From Bacteroidota bacterium (lineage in GTDB: Bacteria > Bacteroidota > Bacteroidia > Flavobacteriales > Flavobacteriaceae), in assembly GCA_947488545.1 (NCBI GenBank), contig CANKZE010000002.1, forward strand, positions 19,872-83,871: DNA of 64,000 bases, given 5' to 3'. This document shows, in pieces, positions 33,301 to 42,125 of this stretch. Every line of letters begins with the position of its first letter. Positions within the stretch are counted from its first letter, which is position 1. Made by a program: the position numbers and the translations under genes. The notes below the pieces were generated by a model. That model saw nothing but the letters and a program-made list of their open reading frames with translations. It was not told the DNA's origin and did no database searches.

Positions 33301-36300
33301 TTGAGGACAAACACCATTCTTAACAACTGCTTGATAATACATAGTTGAACTTAATGCACCTAAAGTCAAAGTACTTGTTGTAGCTCCACTAATATCAGTC
33401 CAAGGTCCATTTACTAATGATGAGGATTGCCACTGAATAGTTCCTAAATTACCCGATAGGATTAAAGTACTTGGAGTATTGCCTAAACAAATCGTTTGAT
33501 TAGAACTTGCAGTTCCAGGTACAGTTGATGGAATGACAGTAATTGTAACAATATTTGAAATAACTGGAGGACAAACACCATTTGTAATTACCGCCTGATA
33601 ATAACGCGTCGATGTTAATGTTCCCATTTGAGCACTTGTTAATGTAGGACCATTAGCCCCCCCGATAACTGTCCAACCAGTTGTTCCATCATTTGAAAAC
33701 CTCCATTGTATTGAACCTGTATTTCCTGTAATTGAAAGTGGATTAGGAGAAGTTCCAAAACAAATAGTTTGATCCGCGCTCGCTGATCCAGCAACCGACG
33801 GCTGTATTACAGTAATAGTAACTTTAGATGATGTAGCTGATGGACAAGTGCCACTTGTAACAACAGCTTGATAATACATATTTGTATTTAAAGCTCCTAA
33901 AACTAAAGTCGAACTTGTTTCACCTACAATATCAGTAAATGAAGTATTATTTGTTGATGACTGCCATTGAATTGTTCCTATATTTCCTGAAAGTGTTAAT
34001 GAACTTGGCGTACCACCTGTACATATTGATTGATTTATACTTGCTGTTCCACCAAAGGAAGCAGGATTTACAGTAATTGTTACCATATTTGAAATAACTG
34101 CAGGACAAACCCCATTTGTGACAACTGCTTGATAGTATCGTGTTGCTGTTAAGGGTCCTAAACTCAATGTACTACTTGTTGCCCCAGTAATATCAGTCCA
34201 AGGCCCATTTACAAAAGATGAAGATTGCCATTGAATTGAACCTATAAATCCAGTTAATGTTAATGCTGCTGGAGTACTCCCAGAACAAATTGTTTGGTTA
34301 GCACTTGCAGTTCCAGCAACTGAAGATGGAAATATTGTAAAAGATTTATCAAGAGCTTGTGTTGTTCCACATTCGTTAGTTACTACCAATGAAACTGTAT
34401 AGGTTCCAGGTGTAGAATACGAAATATTGGTAGGGTTTATTGCTGTTGAGGAAGAGGGCGTTCCACCGGGGAAGGACCAAAGATAAGTTGGGTTATTTGT
34501 TATTATATCTGAACAACTATTTATTATCGCAGTAGGACTTATTGAACCGGTCAAACAATAATTAGGAATTGTATTTATTGAAGCCGTGGGTGGTTTTTTA
34601 ACAATCACCGTTTGTGTTAATGAAGTTGCTGGACCGCAAGTATTTCCTGAAATTGTAACTCTAATTGTATATGTCCCGGGTGTTACAAAATTAAAAGAAG
34701 GGTTTTGTGAGGCTGCTGTGGTATTATTAGTAAAATTCCAGACAGCTGGAGTAGATCCACAGTAACCATTAGCATAGGTAACATTCCATGCATAAGTTAA
34801 AGTACTACAATTATTAGCTAAGTTAGAAGTATCGGTAGCAGTTACGGCTACTGGTGTACAACCTGAAGTTGAGTTTAATGTGAATTGTGGTGAAATTGGT
34901 GATTCAATACATATAGTCTTTGAAATACTTCGAATGTCACATGAATTTCCAATATATAAAGTAATTGTATAATTTCCGGGTGTATTAAAATTAATCGATG
35001 GATTCATTACTCCATTTGACCAAAAATCAATATCATTACTAACACCACCATTACTACCCAAACCTGTTGCAGTCCATCCGGTGGATGGAGAAATTGTCCA
35101 ATAAAAAGGTGAAGAGGAATTACATCCACTTGAAGAGACAATTACACCTGTATTAGATGAATTTAATAAATTAACTGAAGTATTTACGCAACTTCTATTT
35201 AATATTGTAAAATTTGGTGTAGGAGGTTCGTTAATAATTATTGGACCAACAGTTGTAAATGCAGGAGGAAAACATGGATTTGTTGTTGTCATAGAGGCAA
35301 CAAAAGAATTTGGGGAATTTCCAGCACCTGTTGGTGTATTTCCACAAGAAGAAAAGGTATATGTATGTGTTATTGAAGTGGGAACATTTGGATGTATGTA
35401 GGTTACTGATTGTCCATCTCCAAAATTAATAATATATTGAGTACCAGGAGTATTATTTGAAGTATTATCTATCGGATATGTAATAGTTTTTGGTGCACAA
35501 CCTGATAAATTTCCTGGATTTCCTAATGATCCAGAAGGAGTATTTCCAACAAATATTTGGTATGTAGTACTACTTGTACAACCTTGAATGGTAGTTAAAG
35601 ATATAGTTAAAGTGTAAAATCCTTGAATATAGGGGTGATTAATATTTGAAGTAAAGCTTGTAGTCGTTGTATTGGCAGTTCCATCTCCCCAATTTATAGT
35701 ATATGATGCAACTTGACTTTGATTTAATGTTTGATTAACTACATTTATTGCTGCGGATGCAGCTGTCGTACATCTTGTGAAAAATAGTAAATTTTGAAAA
35801 GTTGTTTGTGTAGTAGTTCCAAAAGGACCCAAAACAGGAATTATATTTGAATAAACTGTAACAACTGTTATTGATGATGTTGCTGAACAACCAGATGGAT
35901 TTGTAACAGTAACAGTGTAATCACCTGATGTTGTTGCTGTATAGGTTGAATTTGTTTCAGATGGAATGACTGCACCATTTTTTTTCCAAACATAAGTCAA
36001 ACCTGTTCCGGAATTTGCAGTAAGTAATACTGAACCTCCAGAACAAAATGAAACCGGAGTTGAAGTTGAAATAGTTGCACTTGGCAATCCATTAACAGTA
36101 ATGTTTTTGGTATCATTACAACCATTAGAGTCAACATAAGTAATTACAGAATTTCCAGGACTAATTCCCGTAATTAATCCACTAGAATTTACTGTAATAT
36201 TACTCGTTGAAGAAGTCCAAGGATTTGCAACAGCAGCAGTTCCACTTCCAGTTAATTGTATCGTAGATCCTACACATAAATTGGAAGAACCTAAAATTGT

Positions 36301-36762
36301 TGGTAAACTATTAACATTTCCTGTAATATTAAAATTTCCATTTTCAGATCCAGATGAAATCGTAACGGCTCCATTGTGTGAACCAGAACTGGCATTTGCC
36401 CCAATTCTTATACTAATAGTTGTTGAACTAACATTCCCAGAACCATCAATTGCTAACGATAATGTACTCGACCATGTAGTACCATTCAAAGAAATTTCAT
36501 AACCCGAAGGGACAGAAATACTGATATCATTACTCAATCCACTTCCACTTACTGTAAATGTTTGCTGCTGAGATGCAGTTCCAAAACAAGTGGAAAACGA
36601 ATTTATATTACTAGAATTGACATTAATTATTGGAACTACACTTTTTTCAGAATATACATTTTCTGAAAAATTAATTGAAATAATATCGTTTTTACTACTC
36701 GCAGAAATAACATTTACAAATAATAAAAAATAAAAGAATAAAATTTTGAAACTATTTCTCAT
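27310..36762 (-). CDS. Giant repeat adhesin (3150 aa), SprB-like, with T9SS type B C-terminal domain
   Basis: Signal peptide, multiple internal Ig-like/SprB-like repeat families, C-terminal MIVPNAFTPANHDGINDNFKPEYNCMKELEMRVYDTWGSLLYVESGPTLKGWDGTINGHESENGNYIIVV. Confidence 0.92.
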   Translation of the reverse strand: MRNSFKILFFYFLLFVNVISASSKNDIISINFSENVYSEKSVVPIINVNSSNINSFSTCFGTASQQQTFTVSGSGLSNDISISVPSGYEISLNGTTWSSTLSLAIDGSGNVSSTTISIRIGANASSGSHNGAVTISSGSENGNFNITGNVNSLPTILGSSNLCVGSTIQLTGSGTAAVANPWTSSTSNITVNSSGLITGISPGNSVITYVDSNGCNDTKNITVNGLPSATISTSTPVSFCSGGSVLLTANSGTGLTYVWKKNGAVIPSETNSTYTATTSGDYTVTVTNPSGCSATSSITVVTVYSNIIPVLGPFGTTTQTTFQNLLFFTRCTTAASAAINVVNQTLNQSQVASYTINWGDGTANTTTTSFTSNINHPYIQGFYTLTISLTTIQGCTSSTTYQIFVGNTPSGSLGNPGNLSGCAPKTITYPIDNTSNNTPGTQYIINFGDGQSVTYIHPNVPTSITHTYTFSSCGNTPTGAGNSPNSFVASMTTTNPCFPPAFTTVGPIIINEPPTPNFTILNRSCVNTSVNLLNSSNTGVIVSSSGCNSSSPFYWTISPSTGWTATGLGSNGGVSNDIDFWSNGVMNPSINFNTPGNYTITLYIGNSCDIRSISKTICIESPISPQFTLNSTSGCTPVAVTATDTSNLANNCSTLTYAWNVTYANGYCGSTPAVWNFTNNTTAASQNPSFNFVTPGTYTIRVTISGNTCGPATSLTQTVIVKKPPTASINTIPNYCLTGSISPTAIINSCSDIITNNPTYLWSFPGGTPSSSTAINPTNISYSTPGTYTVSLVVTNECGTTQALDKSFTIFPSSVAGTASANQTICSGSTPAALTLTGFIGSIQWQSSSFVNGPWTDITGATSSTLSLGPLTATRYYQAVVTNGVCPAVISNMVTITVNPASFGGTASINQSICTGGTPSSLTLSGNIGTIQWQSSTNNTSFTDIVGETSSTLVLGALNTNMYYQAVVTSGTCPSATSSKVTITVIQPSVAGSASADQTICFGTSPNPLSITGNTGSIQWRFSNDGTTGWTVIGGANGPTLTSAQMGTLTSTRYYQAVITNGVCPPVISNIVTITVIPSTVPGTASSNQTICLGNTPSTLILSGNLGTIQWQSSSLVNGPWTDISGATTSTLTLGALSSTMYYQAVVKNGVCPQAISTKVTITVNPLPTISGTLNVCIGTTTQLTGSPTAATLNPWGSSDTSIATVSNSGLVTGISPGTATITYTNSNGCQRTAIITVNPLPTISGTLFVCKGSTTQLTGSGTPATTSAWVSSVPTIATINSTTGLVSAVNTGTTIITYTNSNGCKINATVTVNPLGQVNSNANQSLCDGGIVNVSFTTNNVPGTTVYDWTSTQTPNIGLPAIGSGNISFTASNIGSGIATSTVVVTPTYTNGGVGCPGPTSQFTISVYPPPTISVHPTPTQDICVGGTVPAFNVAYINGYGNPDYQWFYNTSPTTTGATIISGAINPTYTPPLFLATGTYYYFARVCLNGLGCGCVFSNIAQVNVYGDPNATITPSTQTICQNTPPTPIVVTASAGIPSGVYTYQWYSNVAPNTIGGIPLVPAVTTSTFIPPTSTVQTNYYYCIISNGLNCNYTTPVVQVVTVAAPITHLQPTPTQTVCLNGTPTTLSVAFINGTGTPTYQWYSNTVNVLTGNAIAGATSLSYVPPTSATGTLYYYCIATYNSGGCTTATSNIAQVIVNPIQTITTQPLASQDICRGGTIAPLTVAYTDGVGTATYQWYSNTTNANTGGTSISGANGSSYTPPVFNTPVDYYYYAMVSLSGSGCGSVASATALVHVVADPTVTITPSSQTICQGTTPTNLVVTPSGGVGTFSYQWYSNTTNNTTTGTLISGANSPTFTPPNSVVEFKYYYCIITQTGLGCSVTSSASEVIIVAVPTISNQPLANQTICQNVPSTPLSVTVINGTGIPTYQWYSNTINSIVGGTAIAGATNATYSSTNINDTKYYYCIIQYSAGGCGTLTTNISTVIVNSIAFISNKTVTICSDASFNINPSGSVLPEIVPTGTQYRWFVNPTPNSLVSGFSDMIVPQSNITQTLTNNGAIPYDVVYNVTPITGSCQGLPFTITVTVNPKVKPNETINNVICNSNPPFCNGSILLAPTGGSPFNYQWSVPGATPTQTNLCSGNYWVDITDSYSCTYRFNYTVTVPPPMISVPAVNPINNTNCDIATGCNGIIQVAVSGGTPFASTTNPYQYQWFQVTSSGNVPINTSLAQGNISILQNICGGTYYLVVTDSVNCQKQFGPYTITDPAPLVITSTLSNYNGFQVSCNGGNNGSIGINVTGGNGPINVILNPLGPNTITLPNPANFTGLSAGNYTVVIRDLVSNCPDIIRNIVLTAPPALQATVTQTAAILCNGNFATYQAVVTGGIPFTTGSQYQYLWTPSNEITSSATNLPAGAYNVLVTDANGCTFNGSGVITQPSLLVATANITTPIRCFGGTATVTVTATGGVPNTTSGSPVYSGTGVFTVSAGVNVFTVTDFNGCQKSITINVTEPPLLQVTAVVTTPISCFGGNATVTVSAIGGVQNYTGTGTFSVPAGNNIPFTVTDANGCSNTVLLNITQPTLLVASATVTSPILCNGGTGVITISGTGGTPYATGPLYSGTGPITVSAGSGTYTISDANGCSASVPFTITQPTPVIATATIISPILCKGGTAIISVGATGGVPGSGYVGTGNYTVYAGTHTYFVRDSNGCISNTVTIVVTEPPLLVASSAVTSPVLCNGGTAVVTVTAIGGTPLYTINAGDYGNYTVTAGLHLYTVIDANGCRSSTSITVTQPGPLAFTIKSATNPNCFPNRLYNNGSICISITGGTNPFPVGPGWVRSTNISTPNDWCLNGLSAGTYTIAIADVNNCPANTRTLTLTRPTPITGFITSNLNVNCPIKNVSQTNYIFASGGIPGYVYNWSGGVPCAGPPNPQCMTTDVNGNYFVDVNDQEGITFGCIPVQFPVVVNLPVIGNPLMNISSSAMTICGVYSINDPISFTNVSTGNFTSIEWFVDGVSLAGANSVSHTFTTIGDHNITLVVNYTIGGVTCTYSITQTIAVTRGYDMIVPNAFTPANHDGINDNFKPEYNCMKELEMRVYDTWGSLLYVESGPTLKGWDGTINGHESENGNYIIVVRATTLFGAIVDYNGPFTLIK

Positions 36763-37112
36763 AAATAATATTGTTAACAGCTAATTGCCGAATTTTAATT
36801 TAACAAAATATCAACTACAATAATAATCAACGTGAATTATTGTAATTTAATATTAAAGTCATAAAAATGTTAACAAAAATATAAAAAAAAAGCGAGATTT
36901 TCTAGCGAATTATTTAACGTATCTATTTGATTATTAAACGTATTGAAAAACATAAAATAATTAATGTCAATTTTTAATATACAGAGTATTTTTTTAATAT
37001 GTTGAGAAGTGTTTTATTTATTAAGAGTGATTTAATTCACTGACTAAAACAACAAGATTATGGGTTTGGAATGCTTATAAAATAGATTGAAATTTTGAGG
37101 TGATTTCAATTA

Positions 37113-37504
37113 TTAAATCCAATGGCTATGAGTTCCCATAACTATTAAATCGGCATTATAATAAATGATGTTTCCATAATTTGATCGTCAAACTCTCCAT
37201 CTTTAACAATTGTTTCAACATTGGAATCACCCAAATGTTTTTTAACCTTATCCAGATATTTATTAGCAGATTTAGAAAGTAACTCAGCGTTCAATTGATA
37301 ATTTTCTAGTGCTTCAAAACCTGAAAAACCCATAATTGGATCATAATTTACGGAAGTGTAAATTATTGGAGTTGATAAAATATGAACCAACAAACAGTCG
37401 GCACCCAAAGCATTTGCAATAGAATAACCCACTTCTGCTACTTTTTGAGCTGTTGGATTATAATCCAAAGCAATAAGAACTTTTTTGAATATTATATTTT
37501 TCAT
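37113..37504 (-). pseudogene. Universal stress protein, frameshifted and 3'-truncated
   Basis: ORF 37145..37504 is UspA-like (KKVLIALDYNPTAQKVAEVGYSIANALGADCLLVHI) but ends abruptly; the neighbouring frame continues GCC GAT TTA ATA GTT ATG GGA ACT CAT AGC = ADLIVMGTHS, the conserved Usp motif, then stops at 37113. Confidence 0.82.
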
Positions 37505-37767
37505 TTGGCAATTAATTAAGCAATAGTCAAAATTGTATAATATTAGAAAAGAACTTATTACATAACTATTATCTTAACTTATATAATTCATAGGTTAAAT
37601 AATTGTACTTTGTTTAACCTTGATTTATTAAATTCAACTTAAAAAAAAGTAACCTACTATATTTTTTAGTATTTTTATCTAAATAATTATTATTACAAAC
37701 GAATTAAGAAGTTAAGCAATCGATTATAAAATCCAACTGCTTTATTATTAATTTTACCCTACTATTT

Positions 37768-38802
37768 GTGAGAGTATTTTTACTTTTTATTGGATTATTT
37801 TTCTGGCTAATTTTATTAGGGTTCTTTCATGTGTTTTTCAATGAATTTTTCTATTTCATTTGTTTTGTATTTCTTGGTTGGATAATTACAAGATTCTTCG
37901 AAAAAAACAAGCTCAAAACTCTCTTTAATAGTTTATTTGCCTCAGCATTGTTGTTTATTTTATTTTCTATTTTTTCAAATAATGGTTCATTAATTGACCC
38001 AATAATTGAGAAAAAGAAAGGAATTGTAAAAATATTTGAACCGAAAGAAATAATTGAAGTATCTGCAAAAAATAAAACAGATTACATTGTTGAAAAAGAT
38101 ATTAAATGGTATGATTTTTATGCCAACATTTATGATGTAAAATACAATACTCGTTTTTTGTCTTTTTTAGAAACCAAGCAGAACCACAAAAAAGTAGAAT
38201 ATAATTTTAGAGTTACTACACCAAATCCGATTGAATATTACAATAAGTTATATTTGAATTTAGTTGAATTTGATAATAATAAAATTGATTCCATTGCAAC
38301 ATTATTTGTAATAGAATCAAAAAATAAAAAACTAAATCAATTGCAAACTGCTGAAATGGTTACTACTTTTATTCAAGAAATTCCTTATGTTCTAGTACAT
38401 CAAAATACTTGTAAACAAATTTTAGGATATGAATCTGCTGATTCCAATATAGTAAAATACCACAATGAAAAAAAACCATGTTTGGCTAATATTCCTGGCG
38501 GTGTGCAGTCGCCCTATGAGTTTTTACACAATTTAAAAGGGGATTGTGATACTCGAAGTTTATTGGCTTTTGCTATTCTAAGTAAATTAAATATATCATC
38601 TTCAATTTGGGTCAGCAAAGCTTATGGACACTGTGTTTTAGGAGTTGGCTTACCTGTTGGAAATGGAATTTATAAAACAATAGAAGGTTTAAACCATTAC
38701 GGTGTAGAACTTACCAATAAAGGATTTAGATTGGGAATGATTTCACCTCATCAACGCGATATTTCAAATTGGGATATTGCCTTATATTCAAATAATTTTT
38801 AA
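37768..38802 (+). CDS. Transglutaminase-like membrane protein, short paralogue (GTG start)
   Basis: Two N-terminal hydrophobic segments, catalytic-like GDCDTRSLLAFAIL and YGHCVLGVG; extensive identity to the C-terminal 60% of 50121..51836. Confidence 0.8.
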   Translation: MRVFLLFIGLFFWLILLGFFHVFFNEFFYFICFVFLGWIITRFFEKNKLKTLFNSLFASALLFILFSIFSNNGSLIDPIIEKKKGIVKIFEPKEIIEVSAKNKTDYIVEKDIKWYDFYANIYDVKYNTRFLSFLETKQNHKKVEYNFRVTTPNPIEYYNKLYLNLVEFDNNKIDSIATLFVIESKNKKLNQLQTAEMVTTFIQEIPYVLVHQNTCKQILGYESADSNIVKYHNEKKPCLANIPGGVQSPYEFLHNLKGDCDTRSLLAFAILSKLNISSSIWVSKAYGHCVLGVGLPVGNGIYKTIEGLNHYGVELTNKGFRLGMISPHQRDISNWDIALYSNNF

Positions 38803-38812
38803 TTTTTTAACT

Positions 38813-39319
38813 ATGAAAACAATTAGTATTATTCAATTTTTATTGGCCTTTGGAATAGGTATCAGTTCTTTATTTGTATTGTACCGAATTATTCGATATT
38901 TTATGATGAAAATTTATAAAATAGAAAAAAACAATACCGCTTTTGCCATTTTCCAAGTAGGAATTATTATTTCAGGATCATTTATTTTATCTTCAATTAT
39001 TAGCCCTGCCTTAAATGCAACCCGCTTTCTAAATCAAGACAACACCTATACTTTAGAATCGCTATTGAATACCTACGGTTACATCACCATGTTTGTATTT
39101 ATTGGTTTTTTCTGTGCAATTTTAGTAATTTCATCCGGTTTATTCGTTTTATTTAAACTAACCGATATCAACGAAGGTGAGGAAATAAAAAACAACAATA
39201 TTGCGGTTGCAATAATCACGGCTGCAATCATTGTGGGGCTTTCAATTATTGTTGACGAATATGTGGGAATTTTATGTGAAACACTTATCCCTTATCCACA
39301 AATACCAACATTTATATAA
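38813..39319 (+). CDS. DUF350-like multi-spanning membrane protein, copy 1
   Basis: MKTISIIQFLLAFGIGISSLFVLYRIIRYFMMKIYKIEKNNTAFAIFQVGIIISGSFILSSIISPALNA; close paralogue of 51850..52356. Confidence 0.8.
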   Translation: MKTISIIQFLLAFGIGISSLFVLYRIIRYFMMKIYKIEKNNTAFAIFQVGIIISGSFILSSIISPALNATRFLNQDNTYTLESLLNTYGYITMFVFIGFFCAILVISSGLFVLFKLTDINEGEEIKNNNIAVAIITAAIIVGLSIIVDEYVGILCETLIPYPQIPTFI

Positions 39320-39321
39320 TT

Positions 39322-39864
39322 ATGGAAAATAAAAAAATAATAGATTCCGAAACTACTATCACCGAGTTAATGATTCCTTCTTATGCTAATTTTGGGGGGA
39401 AAGTTCATGGTGGAATTCTACTTTCATTAATGGATAAAGTTGCCTATGTTACTGCTACTAAACATTGTTCTACCTATTGTGTTACCGTAGCAGTTGATGG
39501 TGTTGAATTTCTAAATCCTGTTGAAGTTGGTGAATTGGTTTCGCTAAAAGCATCGGTAAATTACGTGGGGAACACTTCATTAATTATTGGAATTCGGGTG
39601 GAATCTATGAATCCTATTTCAGGAAAAATAAACCATACCAATTCTTGCTATTTTACTATGGCGGCAAAAGATGATTCTGGAAATCTTACAAAAGTCCCTG
39701 GTTTAATTATAGAAAATGAGGAACAGCTTCGTAGATTTTGCGAAGGCATGGAACTAAAAAAATTATCCAAACGAAAAAGAGCGATGTTAAAATCGAATTT
39801 AATCGAGCATTCTATCGATGAATTAAAAGTAATTTGCAAAGATGAAAATTGTGTGATTATTTAA
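39322..39864 (+). CDS. Hotdog-fold acyl-CoA thioesterase
   Basis: ANFGGKVHGGILLSLMDKVAYVTATKHC...VTVAVDGVEFLNPVEVGELVSLKASVNYVGNTS. Confidence 0.9.
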   Translation: MENKKIIDSETTITELMIPSYANFGGKVHGGILLSLMDKVAYVTATKHCSTYCVTVAVDGVEFLNPVEVGELVSLKASVNYVGNTSLIIGIRVESMNPISGKINHTNSCYFTMAAKDDSGNLTKVPGLIIENEEQLRRFCEGMELKKLSKRKRAMLKSNLIEHSIDELKVICKDENCVII

Positions 39865-41099
39865 TCTTTTGAAAGATCATCAAACCTAGATTTCATCGTT
39901 GGATTATCCTGTGTTAATTTTTTGATGCTCAACTCATTGGCTTTATTATTAGCCAATCGAAGGTTGTTCTCAGAAGACAATAATGCTGCTTTTGTTTTCT
40001 CTAATTCTTTAATTGTTTTGTCAATGCCTGAAATTGCCTCGGAAAATCTTCGAGTTGCTAATTCATAATTTTTAGAAAATGCATCTTTAAAATTATTCAT
40101 TTTTTCTTCAAAATTAGTGATGTCAACATTTTGACTTTTCACCAATGCCAGTTCGGCTTTAAATTGAAGTGAATTTAGGGCCGCATTTCGAAGTAATGTT
40201 ATTATTGGAATAAAAAACTGTGGACGAATTACATACATTTTTGGGAATCGATGTGACATGTCAACAATACCGGTGTTGTACAATTCATTTTCAGATTCTA
40301 ACATAGAAACTAAAACGGCATATTCACATTTTTTTTCATCTCTATCTTTGTTTAATTCGGCTAAAAAATCTTCATTTTTCTTTTTAGTAGCAGTTTCATC
40401 ACCTTCATTTTTCATTTCAAACATGATGGAAATAAATTCGATTTTATCATCATCATAATCTCTATAAATAAAATCACCTTTACTACCCGATGAAGAATCG
40501 TTGTCTTTTTCAAAATAAGCATTTTTAAAAGCGGAGGCTCTTAACCTGTTAAATTCTGTTTCACAATGCTGTTCTAGGGTTTCACCAAGCATTTTATTTG
40601 AAAGCTTCACTTTCATGTCTTTTCTAAAAGCGATTTCTTCATCTTTCATTTTGATGATGTCTTCCATCGTTTTTAAATCGTTTGAAAAACGTTCCATTAA
40701 GGATTTCTCCAATAATTGTGTTTCGGTGTCTTTAATTTTCAATTGATTGGTTAAATCATCGCGTTCTTTTTCAATTTTTTGAACTGCTTCATTTACAGAA
40801 AGTTGTTTTTGAAGTTCTGCATTTTCCAATTTTGATTTAATATCAGCAATTTCTGCCACTTTTGCAGCTATCTTTTCAGTAAGCTCCATATCTTTTTTAG
40901 TTAAATTATCCTGAAGTACATTTTTAAGATTGGCTTCAGCTAATTTAACAGCATTTTCTTTTTCAATTTCAGCTAGCTTTAATCGTTTTTCCAATTCTTC
41001 TTCAAACTGATGGTCGCGAACTTGTTTTAAAATATCAGCATATCCGGCTTCATCAACTTTAAATGCTTTGTTACACTTAGGACAAATAATTTCGTTCAT
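39861..41099 (-). CDS. DUF2130-like coiled-coil protein
   Basis: N-terminal zinc-ribbon-like ICPKCNKAFKVDEAGYADILKQVRDHQFEEEL, long coiled coil, then GSKGDFIYRDYDDDKIEFISIMFEMKNE. Confidence 0.85.
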   Translation of the reverse strand: MNEIICPKCNKAFKVDEAGYADILKQVRDHQFEEELEKRLKLAEIEKENAVKLAEANLKNVLQDNLTKKDMELTEKIAAKVAEIADIKSKLENAELQKQLSVNEAVQKIEKERDDLTNQLKIKDTETQLLEKSLMERFSNDLKTMEDIIKMKDEEIAFRKDMKVKLSNKMLGETLEQHCETEFNRLRASAFKNAYFEKDNDSSSGSKGDFIYRDYDDDKIEFISIMFEMKNEGDETATKKKNEDFLAELNKDRDEKKCEYAVLVSMLESENELYNTGIVDMSHRFPKMYVIRPQFFIPIITLLRNAALNSLQFKAELALVKSQNVDITNFEEKMNNFKDAFSKNYELATRRFSEAISGIDKTIKELEKTKAALLSSENNLRLANNKANELSIKKLTQDNPTMKSRFDDLSKD

Positions 41100-41282
41100 A
41101 ATAAAAAATATAATTGGATTAAATCTAATTTTAATATTGTAGCGTACTAAAATACAAAATATAGTTCAATAAATAATGTGGGGATAAAATTAAATAAGGA
41201 CAAATAAATTATACAAATTTTATGTATTGAATATAATTTAAATAATAAAAGAATTAAAAATCTTAATAAATAAAAATAATTA

Positions 41283-42089
41283 TTACCACTTTAATTGTAT
41301 TCCAAAATACAATGAATAATAAAATTTAGATATAGGCACAACTCTATAATTATCATAAGTGCCATCATAATGTATCACAAAGCTTGAATTTTTGGTCATC
41401 TTTACATTTGTATTCAAATCAAAAAAGCATCTTAAATTCGTAAAATTGGAATTAATTGGTAGCTGAAAATAAGAAACGCCTGAAATATCTATATTGTCAT
41501 TAATCTTGTAGGCACCCTTCCAATAATGATTTAGTCGGAAAATATTTCTGCCAATAAAATTTGGAAATAAACTACTATCGATGTCTTTTACACCACTATA
41601 ATTCCATTGCTCCATTTCGTAAAAAACACCTGTTCCGGTATATAAATCAAGATCTTTTTTTTCGAAAATTTTAATTCTAATATTTGATCCCAATAGTTTT
41701 CTATATTCCATTCCTAAAGTTCCATTCCACTGGTACTGTAAGTAGGTTTCATTACTGATTTTCCTTTTATCGTTATCACGAAATCTAATTTGAGCATATC
41801 CCTCATTCTGAATTATTTCATTACCATTCATTGTTAAATTATAATTTAACAATCCAATAAACATATAATTGTTTTTTAATAAATTTTCAATTTCAATATT
41901 CGAAGAAATATCTAACAAATTTAGTTTGTTTTTATCTGAACTTAATGATAAATTAGTTGAATACATCCATTTTTTATTGCTCTCATTTTCAGAACCTTCT
42001 CTATCAATATTCAATACTTGAGCATGTAAATTAGTAGGTGAAAAATAAATTGTGAAAATTAATAATATCGATAAAAATTTGTTTTTCAT
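41283..42089 (-). CDS. Predicted outer-membrane beta-barrel protein
   Basis: Signal peptide ending LHAQ; alternating beta-strand pattern; C-terminal aromatic YSLYFGIQLKW. Confidence 0.6.
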   Translation of the reverse strand: MKNKFLSILLIFTIYFSPTNLHAQVLNIDREGSENESNKKWMYSTNLSLSSDKNKLNLLDISSNIEIENLLKNNYMFIGLLNYNLTMNGNEIIQNEGYAQIRFRDNDKRKISNETYLQYQWNGTLGMEYRKLLGSNIRIKIFEKKDLDLYTGTGVFYEMEQWNYSGVKDIDSSLFPNFIGRNIFRLNHYWKGAYKINDNIDISGVSYFQLPINSNFTNLRCFFDLNTNVKMTKNSSFVIHYDGTYDNYRVVPISKFYYSLYFGIQLKW

Positions 42090-42125
42090 AAGAGGGATTA
42101 TAGCGTTTAAATTGAGTCTGTTTCC

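Noticed and set aside
37145-37504. Intact short universal stress protein
   Set aside because: Conserved ADLIVMGTHS motif is found in another frame immediately downstream, so a frameshifted gene is the better reading.
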